A stretch of DNA of 64,000 nucleotides. It comes from Chitinimonas koreensis. Its GTDB lineage: Bacteria; Pseudomonadota; Gammaproteobacteria; Burkholderiales; Chitinimonadaceae. This document shows positions 1 through 7,584 of this stretch, piece after piece (the stretch's first letter is position 1; each line of letters starts with the position of its first letter). The position numbers were made by a program, and so were the translations under genes. The stretch is from the NCBI RefSeq assembly GCF_014353015.1, contig NZ_CP060704.1:3683001-3747000 (forward strand), read 5' to 3'. The notes beneath the pieces were generated by a model. The model was not told where the DNA came from. It made no database searches and was given only the letters and a program-made list of their open reading frames with translations.

Positions 1-2
1 GC

Positions 3-1424
3 CTCGCGCTCGGATTCGTGCTGGCCTTCGAGTTCATCAACGGCTTCCACGACACGGCCAACGCGGTCGCGACGGTCATCTACACCAAGTCGATGCCGCC
101 CAATACCGCGGTCGCGCTGTCCGGCCTGTTCAACTTCCTCGGCGTGCTGCTCGGCGGCGTGGGGGTGGCCTACGCGATCGTCCACCTGTTGCCGGTCGAG
201 CTGCTGATCGCGGTCGACACCGGCCACGGCCTGGCGATGGTGTTCTCGCTGCTGGCCGCCGCCATCGTGTGGAACCTCGGCACCTGGTATTTCGGCATCC
301 CGGCCTCGAGCTCGCACACGCTGATCGGCTCGATCCTCGGCGTCGGCCTCACCAATGCCGTGATCACCGGCATCCCGCTGGCCGACGGCATCAACTGGAA
401 GAAGGCGGTCGACATCGGCCTGTCGCTGGTGGTGTCGCCGGTCACCGGCTTCCTGCTGGCCGGCCTGATGCTGTGGCTGCTCAGGCGCTACCTGCCGCTG
501 TCCAAGATGCACAAGACGCCCGAGCTGCGGCGCGAGGTCGACGGCAAGAAGCATCCGCCGTTCTGGAACCGGCTGGCGCTGGTGCTGTCGGCCATGGGCG
601 TGAGCTTCGTGCACGGCTCCAACGACGGCCAGAAGGGCATCGGCCTGATCATGCTGGTGCTGATCGGCATCGTGCCCGGCAAGTTCGTGCTCGACCTCGA
701 CAGCACCACCTACCAGATCGAGCGCACCCGCGACGCGGTGGTGCACCTGAGCCAGTTCTACCAGCGCAACAGCGCCAGCCTCGGCGCCTACCTGGCGCTG
801 GGCCGCGGCAACGGCAGCGAGATGCCGGCCCGCTTCAAGTGCGAGCCGACCCAGACCTCGCCGACCATCCTGAGCCTGCTGTCGGTGCTCAACGGCGTGA
901 AGGACTACCGCGACCTGGCGCCCGAGACCCGCGCCCAGGTGCGCCGCAACCTGCTGTGCCTGGACGACACCGCGCGCAAGGTCGGCAAGCTGCCGCAGCT
1001 CGACGGCCGCGAGAAGGCGGACCTCGAGAAGCTGCGCAAGGACCTGACCGCCACCACCGAGTACGCGCCGCTGTGGGTGATCGTGGCGGTGGCGCTGGCG
1101 CTCGGCATCGGCACCATGGTCGGCTGGAAGCGGGTGGTCGAGACGGTCGGCGAGAAGATCGGCCGCCAGGGCATGACCTACGCCCAGGGCATGTGCGCCC
1201 AGATCGTGGCCGCCAGCGCGATCGGCATGGCCAACCTGTTCAGCCTGCCGGTGTCGACCACCCACGTGCTGTCGTCCGGCGTGGCCGGCACCATGGTCGC
1301 CAACGGCAGCGGCCTGCGCGGCAGCACCATCCGCAACATCCTCTTGGCCTGGGTGCTGACGCTGCCGGCCACGATGGGGCTGTCGGCGCTGCTGTTCTGG
1401 CTGGCGACGACGCTGTTCGTCTGA
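3..1424 (+). CDS. pitA: inorganic phosphate transporter, PiT family (5' end outside the window)
   Basis: Low-affinity phosphate permease of the inner membrane, which moves metal-phosphate with protons. The frame is already open at base 3 and reads LALGFVLAFEFINGFHDTAN, the conserved N-terminal PiT motif, so the true start lies upstream; the GTG at 18 is internal. A second PiT repeat signature, SFVHGSNDGQKGIGLIMLVL, lies near 604-663. Between the two hydrophobic halves is a long hydrophilic insertion (about 690-1060), as in E. coli PitA. The C-terminus is again hydrophobic and contains SLPVSTTHVLSSGVAG. Family identification is firm; the exact substrate preference is inferred. Confidence 0.93.
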   Translation, partial: LALGFVLAFEFINGFHDTANAVATVIYTKSMPPNTAVALSGLFNFLGVLLGGVGVAYAIVHLLPVELLIAVDTGHGLAMVFSLLAAAIVWNLGTWYFGIPASSSHTLIGSILGVGLTNAVITGIPLADGINWKKAVDIGLSLVVSPVTGFLLAGLMLWLLRRYLPLSKMHKTPELRREVDGKKHPPFWNRLALVLSAMGVSFVHGSNDGQKGIGLIMLVLIGIVPGKFVLDLDSTTYQIERTRDAVVHLSQFYQRNSASLGAYLALGRGNGSEMPARFKCEPTQTSPTILSLLSVLNGVKDYRDLAPETRAQVRRNLLCLDDTARKVGKLPQLDGREKADLEKLRKDLTATTEYAPLWVIVAVALALGIGTMVGWKRVVETVGEKIGRQGMTYAQGMCAQIVAASAIGMANLFSLPVSTTHVLSSGVAGTMVANGSGLRGSTIRNILLAWVLTLPATMGLSALLFWLATTLFV

Positions 1425-1427
1425 TCG

Positions 1428-1461
1428 CAGCCGCTGCTGAATGTCAGCCGCTGCTGAATGT
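1428..1461. repeat. 17-bp perfect tandem duplication
   Basis: The sequence cagccgctgctgaatgt occurs twice back to back just after the pit stop codon (1428-1444 and 1445-1461), directly before the terminator hairpin. It is probably a small slippage duplication; no function is evident. Confidence 0.8.
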
Positions 1462-1491
1462 AATAAGGCCACGCCGATGCGTGGCCTTATT
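1462..1491. terminator. intrinsic terminator hairpin between pit and the DUF481 gene
   Basis: A perfect 12-bp stem (aataaggccacg paired with cgtggccttatt) has a 6-nt loop. The A/T-rich ends of the arms give a short U tract on either strand, so it can serve the plus-strand pit gene and perhaps the convergent minus-strand gene. Confidence 0.75.
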
Positions 1492-1672
1492 CATGGGCAC
1501 CGTGCGTCCGATATGCGGACCATGGGCGAAATGGTCCCGAACGAGCGCCTCGCGGCGGCGAGGACGGGGGCGTAGGCATCGATCAGGGCGCCGCTGCATG
1601 AGTCCGAACCGCCGGTGAACACCCGGCATTGCCGGGTGCTCGCACAAACCGACGGGGAACATCGGCCCGCCG

Positions 1673-2395
1673 TCAGAACTCGTAGGCGACCGAGAAACGG
1701 CTCTCGGTATCGAGCCGCCGCGTCAAGCTGTCGACCGGCTCGCTATAGGTCCAGTCGACCCGGAACTTGACCGAGAAATGCTCCGACAACTTGCTCTTGA
1801 GCCCGACGCCGAGCTCGGCCAGGTCCTCGTGGCGGCTGTATTCGAGCTGCAGGGTCTGGAAGAAGTCGATGCTGTCGCCGATCGGATAGTCGAACCGGTT
1901 GCGCACCACCAGCAGCGGCGCGTTGCTGCGCGTGTCGTCGCTGTGGACGGTGCGGCGGTAGCCCGGCCCGACTTCGAGCGTCAGCTTGCCGCGCTCGAAC
2001 ACCGCGTCGCGCAGGCCGGCGCCGACGATCAGCGAATTGCGGTGCTTGAGGTAGCTGAAACGGTTGTACTTGAGCTCGGGGTCGACGAAGCCGTAGTAGC
2101 GGTCGTCGCCGTCGCGCCAGCGCTCGTACTTGGGCGACACCAGGTAGCGCTCGTTGACCAGCTCGACCGCGCCCTCGTCCGAGGCGGCCCGCTCGCGCCG
2201 CGCCTCGATCAGCATCGACGAGCGGTCGTGATCGGTGCGCTTGGCCACGTCGAGGTCGACCCGCCAGGCATCGCTGCGGCTGTTGCCGCGCGAGAAATCG
2301 GCGCTGGCCTCGGCCTCGCCTTCCCAGCCGGCGTGGGCCGCGAGCGTGGCGGACAGCAAGAGGACGGGCAGGCAGGTACGGATCGGGACGGGCAT
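1673..2395 (-). CDS. DUF481 family outer-membrane protein
   Basis: Predicted outer-membrane protein of 240 aa. Residues 1-22 form a signal peptide ending in AAHA before GWEGEAEAS. The rest has alternating short polar and aromatic strands typical of DUF481 (YdiY-like) proteins, for example GWEGEAEASADFSRGNS at the mature N-terminus and a terminal Tyr-Glu-Phe, the usual C-terminal aromatic signal for beta-barrel insertion. DUF481 proteins are linked to salt or alkali response in some bacteria, but no molecular role is established. The gene is monocistronic, convergent with pit across the terminator at 1462-1491. Start chosen at ATG 2395 because it gives the signal peptide. Confidence 0.82.
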   Translation of the reverse strand: MPVPIRTCLPVLLLSATLAAHAGWEGEAEASADFSRGNSRSDAWRVDLDVAKRTDHDRSSMLIEARRERAASDEGAVELVNERYLVSPKYERWRDGDDRYYGFVDPELKYNRFSYLKHRNSLIVGAGLRDAVFERGKLTLEVGPGYRRTVHSDDTRSNAPLLVVRNRFDYPIGDSIDFFQTLQLEYSRHEDLAELGVGLKSKLSEHFSVKFRVDWTYSEPVDSLTRRLDTESRFSVAYEF

Positions 2396-2569
2396 GGTAC
2401 GACGGGCGGGAAGACCGGGGAAACGGCGCGGCGAACCGCGCGGGCGAGCCGAAGCATGCCGAAAATCGCCGCGAGCGTCGATGCCGGATACCGGCAGCGC
2501 GCGGCGGTCGTGCCGGAAGGCGGCCGGCGGGCCGCGGCGTTTCGCCGCCGCCCACCGGCGGAGCCGGCC

Positions 2570-2884
2570 TCAGGCGGCGTAGTAGTCGAATACCAGCACC
2601 TTGGCCAGCACCGGCTGCAGGCTGGCGACGAAGCGCTGGTGGGCCGGGTGCACGCGGTAGCGCTCGCAGGCGTCCGCATCGGCGAAGGTGAGCAGGAAGG
2701 CGTGGCTGAAGCCGCGGTCGAGCTGCTCGGGGCTGACGTTGACGCCGGCCTCGAAGGCCTGCACCTCGTCGATCTCGGCCGGCAGCGCGCGGAACGCCGT
2801 ACAGGCCGCCTCGACCTCGGCCGGGCCGGCCTCGGGCTTGAAGGCGAACAGCACCAGGTGGCGCAGGGACGGGACCGCCATCAT
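2570..2884 (-). CDS. Dabb family (stress-responsive alpha/beta barrel) protein
   Basis: A 104-aa protein with the Dabb fold signature: RHLVLFAFK near the N-terminus and SHAFLLTFADADACERYRV followed by HPAHQRF in the second half. Dabb proteins are small ferredoxin-like dimers; some are stress induced, others are cyclases or unknown. Its ATG (2884-2882) overlaps the TGA of the upstream DUF2185 gene as ATGA, so the two are translationally coupled. A second in-frame ATG follows immediately at 2881. Specific substrate unknown. Confidence 0.82.
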   Translation of the reverse strand: MMAVPSLRHLVLFAFKPEAGPAEVEAACTAFRALPAEIDEVQAFEAGVNVSPEQLDRGFSHAFLLTFADADACERYRVHPAHQRFVASLQPVLAKVLVFDYYAA

Positions 2885-3210
2885 TCGCTCACATCGTAGA
2901 AGACGCCGTCGTCGCCGCGGTCGAACGCCGCGCCGACCGGCGACCCGAGCAGCGGCACGATGGCGGCGTCGTAATTGGCGATCACGTTGACGTCGAGCAG
3001 GCTGAAGTTCTTCGGATTGTCGATGTAGCGGTCGTCCTCGCCGCCGGTGAAGAAGCGCCAGCCGCTGTCCTCGTCGTCCTCCGGTTCGTCGCGGTACATG
3101 TAGCCGATGGTCTGCCCCTCCACCGCGATCAGGTCGGTGACCACACACAGGCCGAGGCCGGTGGCGATGGGGCGGATGTCCTTCGGGTCGATCTTGTAGC
3201 GTTTCTGCAT
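2881..3210 (-). CDS. DUF2185 (Imm33-like) protein
   Basis: A 109-aa soluble acidic protein, MQKRYKIDPKDIRPIATGLG at the N-terminus, with the DUF2185 features CVVTDLIAVEGQTIGYMYR and DSGWRFFTGGEDDRYIDNP. The domain is widespread and includes proteins annotated as immunity proteins of polymorphic toxins (Imm33), but no toxin gene is adjacent here; its neighbours are lysE upstream and the coupled Dabb gene downstream. Start at ATG 3210. Domain recognition is by sequence pattern only; function unknown. Confidence 0.75.
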   Translation of the reverse strand: MQKRYKIDPKDIRPIATGLGLCVVTDLIAVEGQTIGYMYRDEPEDDEDSGWRFFTGGEDDRYIDNPKNFSLLDVNVIANYDAAIVPLLGSPVGAAFDRGDDGVFYDVSE

Positions 3211-3293
3211 GGTGCGGCTCCTGGCGAGATGGCCGCCAGCATACCGCCCATGCGCCGGTTTTGCCCGTATTCGGCTAGCCGACGGGCTCGCCG

Positions 3294-3926
3294 TCAGACC
3301 CGCCGCCAGCCGTCCCAGGCGGTCAGCGCCGCCGCCGTCATCAGCAACAGACCGACCCCCTGCGCCAGCCGGCGGTTGGCTTCCGGCTTGGCCGCCAGCC
3401 AGCCGCGCGCCCGCGCCGCCAGGAGCGCCAGGCCGCCGTAGACCGAGACCTGGGTGGCCGCGGTGATCAGCCCGAGCACGCCGGCCTGGCTCCACAGCGC
3501 CTGGCCGGGCCGCACGAACTGCGGAAAGATCGCCAGCATGAAGACGTAGGCCTTGGGATTGAGCAGGCTGGTCAGCACCGCGCGGCGGAAACTCTCGACC
3601 ATGGTGCGGCCGCCGCCGGTGATCTCCGGCGCGAGCACCATGCCGCTGTGCATCAGCGCCCAGCCGATCCAGATCATGTAGCCGGCGCCGATCAGCAGCA
3701 TCAGGTTGAAGGCCGCCGGCAGCCATTGCAGCAGTGCGCCGATGCCGGCTGCCGTCATCAGCATGTGGCAGACGCCGCCGGCGACGATGCCGGCCACCGC
3801 GGCGAAGCCGGCACGGCGGCCGCCGACCAGCGCGCTGCCCATCACGAACGCCATGTCCATGCCCGGCAGCACGATCACGCCGAACACCACCACGAAATAC
3901 AGCCACAGATTGGCCGCCTCACTCAT
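3294..3926 (-). CDS. LysE/RhtB family amino-acid exporter
   Basis: Inner-membrane translocator of 210 aa with about six hydrophobic segments, the usual LysE size. Diagnostic stretches are the N-terminal LPGMDMAFVMG and the central NPKAYVFMLAIFPQFV. LysE/RhtB proteins export amino acids or related small molecules; the substrate cannot be read from sequence. A GGGGAG ribosome site lies a few bases before ATG 3926. It is divergent from the WYL regulator at 4033 with 106 bp between starts, so that regulator may control it, although this is only positional inference. Confidence 0.87.
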   Translation of the reverse strand: MSEAANLWLYFVVVFGVIVLPGMDMAFVMGSALVGGRRAGFAAVAGIVAGGVCHMLMTAAGIGALLQWLPAAFNLMLLIGAGYMIWIGWALMHSGMVLAPEITGGGRTMVESFRRAVLTSLLNPKAYVFMLAIFPQFVRPGQALWSQAGVLGLITAATQVSVYGGLALLAARARGWLAAKPEANRRLAQGVGLLLMTAAALTAWDGWRRV

Positions 3927-4032
3927 TGCCGTCTCCCCGTCCAGGTCGCCGCCGCGGGCACCCTGCCCCGGCCGTCGCTGAGCGGCACTCTAGGCGGCAA
4001 TCAGGACGGATTCCGCCCGGATTGAAACTAGA

Positions 4033-5040
4033 ATGGCCGGCATGACCCGACCCACCACCCGCGTGCTCGCGCTGCTCGAGCTGCTGCAGAACCACGGCCT
4101 GATGAGCGGCCCGGAATTGGCGCGCCGGCTCGAGGTCGATCCGCGCACGCTGCGGCGCTACATGGTCGCGCTGGAGGAGCTCGGCATCCCGATCACCGCC
4201 GAGCGCGGCCGCGACGGCGGCTACCGGCTGATGCAAGGCTTCAAGCTGCCGCCGATGATGTTCACCGACGACGAGGCGCTGGCCCTGGCGCTGGGCCTGC
4301 TGGCCGCGCGCGGACTGGGCCTGGCCGACGCCGCGCCGGCGACCGAGAGCGCCCGCGCCAAGCTCGAGCGGGTGATGCCGGAGCGGCTGCGCCGCCAGGT
4401 GCGCGCGCTCGATGCCACGGTGACGCTCGAGCAATCGAACGCCCAGCCGCCCGGCGACAACGTCGCGCTGGCGGTATTGAGCCAGGCGGCGCAGGCGCAG
4501 CAACGCGTGCGGCTGCATTACCGCGCGGCCAGCGCCGCCGAGACCGCGCGCGAGGTCGACCCTTACGCGCTAGCCCATCGCGACGGCCGCTGGTATCTGG
4601 TCGGCCACTGCCATCTGCGCGGCGGCCTGCGCTCGTTCCGGCTCGACCGGATCGGCGCGGTGCAGCCGCTGCCGGCCAGCTTCCTGCGCCCGACCGGCTT
4701 CGACGCGCTCGGCCACCTGGCCGATTCGATCGCCACGCTGCCGCGTGCGCATGCGACGCGGGTACGGCTGCACACCGATCTGGCCGGCGCGCGTCGCGCG
4801 GTGTTTTCCTCGCTCGGGGTGCTCGAGGCGGTCGACGGCGGCGTGCTGCTGCACAGCCAGACCGACGACCTGGGCTGGATGGCGCTCCAATTGGCCGCGC
4901 TGCCGTTCGGTTTCGAGATCGAGGCGCCGGCCGAGCTGGGCGAGGCGCTGGCGGCGCATGCAAGGGGATTGCTGGCCGGGCCGGCGGCGATGGGTAGACC
5001 GGCTGTGAAAGGTGAAATGGTCGTGAAAGGTGAAACGTGA
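4033..5040 (+). CDS. YafY-type transcriptional regulator, HTH plus WYL domains
   Basis: A 335-aa regulator. Residues 1-60 form a DeoR/HTH_11-like winged helix (LLQNHGLMSGPELARRLEVD, then TLRRYMVALEELGI). The middle holds the ligand-sensing WYL domain with GRWYLVGHCHLRGGLRSFRL. WYL domains bind nucleic acids or nucleotides and often control stress or metabolic genes. Start could be 4033 or the ATG at 4042. The last 12-16 residues (VKGEMVVKGET) are encoded by a GTGAAAN heptamer array that has run into the gene end, so the native C-terminus was probably shorter. Divergent lysE is a candidate target. Confidence 0.88.
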   Translation: MAGMTRPTTRVLALLELLQNHGLMSGPELARRLEVDPRTLRRYMVALEELGIPITAERGRDGGYRLMQGFKLPPMMFTDDEALALALGLLAARGLGLADAAPATESARAKLERVMPERLRRQVRALDATVTLEQSNAQPPGDNVALAVLSQAAQAQQRVRLHYRAASAAETAREVDPYALAHRDGRWYLVGHCHLRGGLRSFRLDRIGAVQPLPASFLRPTGFDALGHLADSIATLPRAHATRVRLHTDLAGARRAVFSSLGVLEAVDGGVLLHSQTDDLGWMALQLAALPFGFEIEAPAELGEALAAHARGLLAGPAAMGRPAVKGEMVVKGET

Positions 5041-5061
5041 AAGGTGAAAGGTGAAACGTGA
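5005..5061. repeat. GTGAAAN heptamer array (left arm)
   Basis: About seven heptamers of the form GTGAAAG/T/C, interrupted once by GGTC, form the last codons of the WYL regulator and continue past its stop. They are the reverse complement of the TTTCACN units at 5193-5304, so the two arrays face each other across the element at 5062-5192. Confidence 0.85.
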
Positions 5062-5192
5062 CCCCATCCCCCTCCCAGCCTCCCCCTTGAAGGGGGAGGA
5101 GCAGGACTGCGCCAGTTCTACCGGCCGCGATCGTGCAACCGACTTCGAGGCGCTCCCTTCCCTTCAAGGGGAGGACTGGGGTGGGGATGGGG
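5062..5192. repeat. MITE-like inverted repeat element
   Basis: The two ends are imperfect inverted repeats: the left contains ccccatccccctcccagcct then cccccttgaaggggg, the right contains cccttcaaggggagga then ctggggtggggatgggg. Each end also has an internal ccccttgaagggg-type palindrome. The middle (about 5105-5155) has no recognisable gene. The element lies between two oppositely oriented heptamer arrays. Confidence 0.7.
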
Positions 5193-5304
5193 TTTCACAT
5201 TTCACATTTCACATTTCACATTTCACATTTCACATTTCACATTTCACATTTCACATTTCACATTTCACATTTCACATTTCACATTTCACATTTCACATTT
5301 CACA
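5193..5304. repeat. TTTCACA tandem array, 16 perfect heptamers
   Basis: Exactly 112 bp made of sixteen copies of TTTCACA without interruption. The array runs into the 3' end of the small minus-strand gene at 5300 and provides its stop codon. Perfect copies suggest recent expansion by slippage. Confidence 0.97.
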
Positions 5305-5530
5305 GCCCCTCAGGCATTGCCCCCGTCATCGCCAGCGTGCACAGCACCTGCGATCCGCCGCTGTTGAGCGGCACCAGCACGCCGTTCAGGTCGACCAGCA
5401 CGTGCGGCGCGTCGTCCTCCCCCGGCGGGGTGGTGGGGTTGTAGAGATACCAGCCGTCGGCCTGGCGGGCGACGGTGATCGGCGCGGCCTGGATGCCGGC
5501 CTGCAGTGCGGCGAAGAAGTCGGTGTACAT
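5300..5530 (-). CDS. small hypothetical protein (76 aa)
   Basis: Not recognised. Starting at ATG 5530 the product begins MYTDFFAALQAGIQAAPITV and contains ADGWYLYNPTTPPGED and PHVLVDLNGVLVPLNSGG, a plausible small globular protein without signal peptide or membrane segment. A weak CCGGA-type ribosome site precedes the start. An in-frame upstream ATG at 5575 exists but adds low-complexity residues. The stop codon lies within the last TTTCACA units, so the array may have replaced the original end. It could be a fragment of a larger gene. Confidence 0.5.
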   Translation of the reverse strand: MYTDFFAALQAGIQAAPITVARQADGWYLYNPTTPPGEDDAPHVLVDLNGVLVPLNSGGSQVLCTLAMTGAMPEGL

Positions 5531-5631
5531 GCGGATTTCCGGAGACGACGGACGCAGCCGGCAGGCGGCGTCCACTCATCGCTCCAGATGGGTGCGCCGA
5601 TGGCCGCAATCAAGAGCGCGGCCGCCGCGAA

Positions 5632-6639
5632 CTACTCTTCGAGCAGCGCGCGCTTGAGGTGCTCGGGCACGTCGTACAGCACTAGCGTGTCCGAATGCTT
5701 GTCGTAGATCACCGCGCCCGAGCGCAGGCTGCTGCGGTCGAACTCGACCTTCCACTTCGGCGCGCTGGCCTTGAAGCGCACCAGCGGCTTGATCGCGCGG
5801 CGGTCGGGCACGAAGCCGCCGGCCAGCTCCAGCGCTTCGTCGCCGAAGGCGCCGCGCAGCCGTTCCGGCGCATCGGGCCAGAGCTGCTCCGCCGCGGCGT
5901 CGAGGCTCAGCGGCTCGCCCTCGCCGCCGAGCGCGTCGAGATAGCCGTGCGCACGTTCCATCAACTGGTCGCGCGCTTCCGGCTCGAGCTTCTGCGCCTC
6001 GGCGAACCGGCCCAGGCCCTGCACCAGCTTCTGGGTCTCCTTCAGCGCGATCACCACGTCGTTGCAGCCGAGGAAGAGCTTGAAGTACTGCGCCACGTCG
6101 GCGCGGCCCTTGAGGAAGCTGATGTAGCGTTCGGCGCCGCGCTGCCAGGCGGTCAGGTCGATGCGGCCGGCCACCCGCAGGCTGGCGAGGTCGAGGTGCG
6201 GCTGGTCGACGATCTCCAGCCCGGCGGTGATCGCGCTGCCGACCGTCTCGGTGACCAGCGCCACCAGGAGGCAATCGCTGGCGCCGTTGTGCACCCGCGC
6301 GATCAGCACGTAGCCGCCGCTGGCGAGCTGCTCCTGCTCGGCGCGCACCTGCAGGTGCTGCATCATCAGCTGCGCCAGCGTGGCGAAATCGATGCGCTGC
6401 TCGATCACGTGCTGGCGCACGAAGCGCGCCATCGGGAAGTTGTCCTCGTCATCCTCGAAACGGCCGTAGCCCTTGCCCAGCCGCTCGGCATAGTGCTGGC
6501 AGAGCTGGTCGACCAGGCGCTGCGCCGACGGCGTCAGCGGCATCGGGCCGGCATGCAGCTCGATGGCGGCCGGACCGTGCTGGTCCTTGATCAGCTTGTG
6601 GACGACGAGATCGGCGATGGTGTGCTGGAACGGGGTCAT
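5632..6639 (-). CDS. yejK: nucleoid-associated protein YejK/NdpA
   Basis: A 335-aa protein matching the length of E. coli YejK (NdpA), a nucleoid-associated protein of unclear role. Recognisable features are IADLVVHKLIKDQHGPAAIE at the N-terminus, the FARFVRQ-like segment MARFVRQHVIEQRIDF, GCNDVVIALKETQKLV in the middle and SSLRSGAVIYD near the C-terminus. Start at ATG 6639 gives the family N-terminus MTPFQHTIADLV; the open frame extends much further upstream but only as GC-rich antisense of other genes. No operon partner. Confidence 0.93.
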   Translation of the reverse strand: MTPFQHTIADLVVHKLIKDQHGPAAIELHAGPMPLTPSAQRLVDQLCQHYAERLGKGYGRFEDDEDNFPMARFVRQHVIEQRIDFATLAQLMMQHLQVRAEQEQLASGGYVLIARVHNGASDCLLVALVTETVGSAITAGLEIVDQPHLDLASLRVAGRIDLTAWQRGAERYISFLKGRADVAQYFKLFLGCNDVVIALKETQKLVQGLGRFAEAQKLEPEARDQLMERAHGYLDALGGEGEPLSLDAAAEQLWPDAPERLRGAFGDEALELAGGFVPDRRAIKPLVRFKASAPKWKVEFDRSSLRSGAVIYDKHSDTLVLYDVPEHLKRALLEE

Positions 6640-6753
6640 GCGCGGCTGGAAACGGGGAAGTGCGGGCCACGATTGTCCCACGCCGGGTGGCGCCATGGCG
6701 TCGCGGCGCGGCAAACCGGCTAGAATTTTCCCTCCCCGCCCCGGAGCCCTCCC

Positions 6754-7434
6754 ATGTTCAAGGCATTGCTGGCCGGCCTGGCCGCCCTTTCGCTCTCCAC
6801 CGCCGCCCACGCGATCGACCTCGCCGACCTCAGCAACAAGGACGCCGGCGCCGGCCTCAAGGAAGCGCTGAGCCGCGCCGCCTCGGCCGCGGTCGGCCAG
6901 CTCGGCCGCACCGATGGCTACCTCGGCGACGAACGGGTCAAGATCCCGCTGCCCGGTAATCTGCAGAAGGCCGAGAGGCTGCTGCGCAACTTCGGCATGG
7001 GCGACCGCGCCGACGAGCTGGTGACCGCGATGAACCGCTCGGCCGAGCGCGCGGTGCAGGAGGCGCGGCCGATCCTGGCCGACGCGGTGCGCAAGATGAG
7101 CTGGCAGGACGCCAAGGGCATCCTGGCCGGCGGTGAGACGGCCGCCACCGAGTATTTCCAGCGCACCACGCGCGACAGCATCGCCGCCAGGTTCCTGCCG
7201 ATCGTGCAGAGCGCGACCGCCAAGGTGAAGCTGGCCGAGACCTACAACCGCTACGCCGGCCAGGCCGCCCAGTTCGGCCTGATCAAGGCCGGCGACGCCA
7301 ACCTCGACCAGTACGTCACCCAGAAGGCGCTCGACGGCCTCTACCTGATGATCGCCGACCAGGAACGCGCGATCCGCCAGGATCCGATCGGCCAGGGCAG
7401 CAAATTGCTGCAGAAGGTGCTCAGCGCCCGCTGA
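6754..7434 (+). CDS. DUF4197 domain periplasmic protein
   Basis: A 226-aa protein with a cleavable signal peptide (about residues 1-20, ending AAHA). The rest is the helical DUF4197 domain: GLKEALSRAASAAVGQLG, DERVKIPLPGNLQKAERLLR, DAKGILAGGETAATEYFQ and YVTQKALDGLYLMIADQE are characteristic. The domain is common in proteobacteria and its function is unknown. It is divergent from yejK with about 114 bp between starts. Confidence 0.9.
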   Translation: MFKALLAGLAALSLSTAAHAIDLADLSNKDAGAGLKEALSRAASAAVGQLGRTDGYLGDERVKIPLPGNLQKAERLLRNFGMGDRADELVTAMNRSAERAVQEARPILADAVRKMSWQDAKGILAGGETAATEYFQRTTRDSIAARFLPIVQSATAKVKLAETYNRYAGQAAQFGLIKAGDANLDQYVTQKALDGLYLMIADQERAIRQDPIGQGSKLLQKVLSAR

Positions 7435-7584
7435 ACCGCGACCTGGCACAAGCCGGCGGATGATGCGATGCAACATCCGCCGGGAACGATCGTTCCGGCC
7501 GCGCGTCCCATGTCCGGCGGCCTGCGCCGCCGCGCCGCCTGTTTCGACACCCCATCCCTCAACACCCGGAGCCTCCGAGCCGAT

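Noticed and set aside
5193..5304. CRISPR array
   Set aside because: The 7-bp units are directly adjacent, with no spacers and no cas genes; it is a simple tandem repeat.
5133..5444. Repetitive protein with HFTFHIS repeats
   Set aside because: It only reflects translation of the TTTCACA array; no start context or conserved flank.
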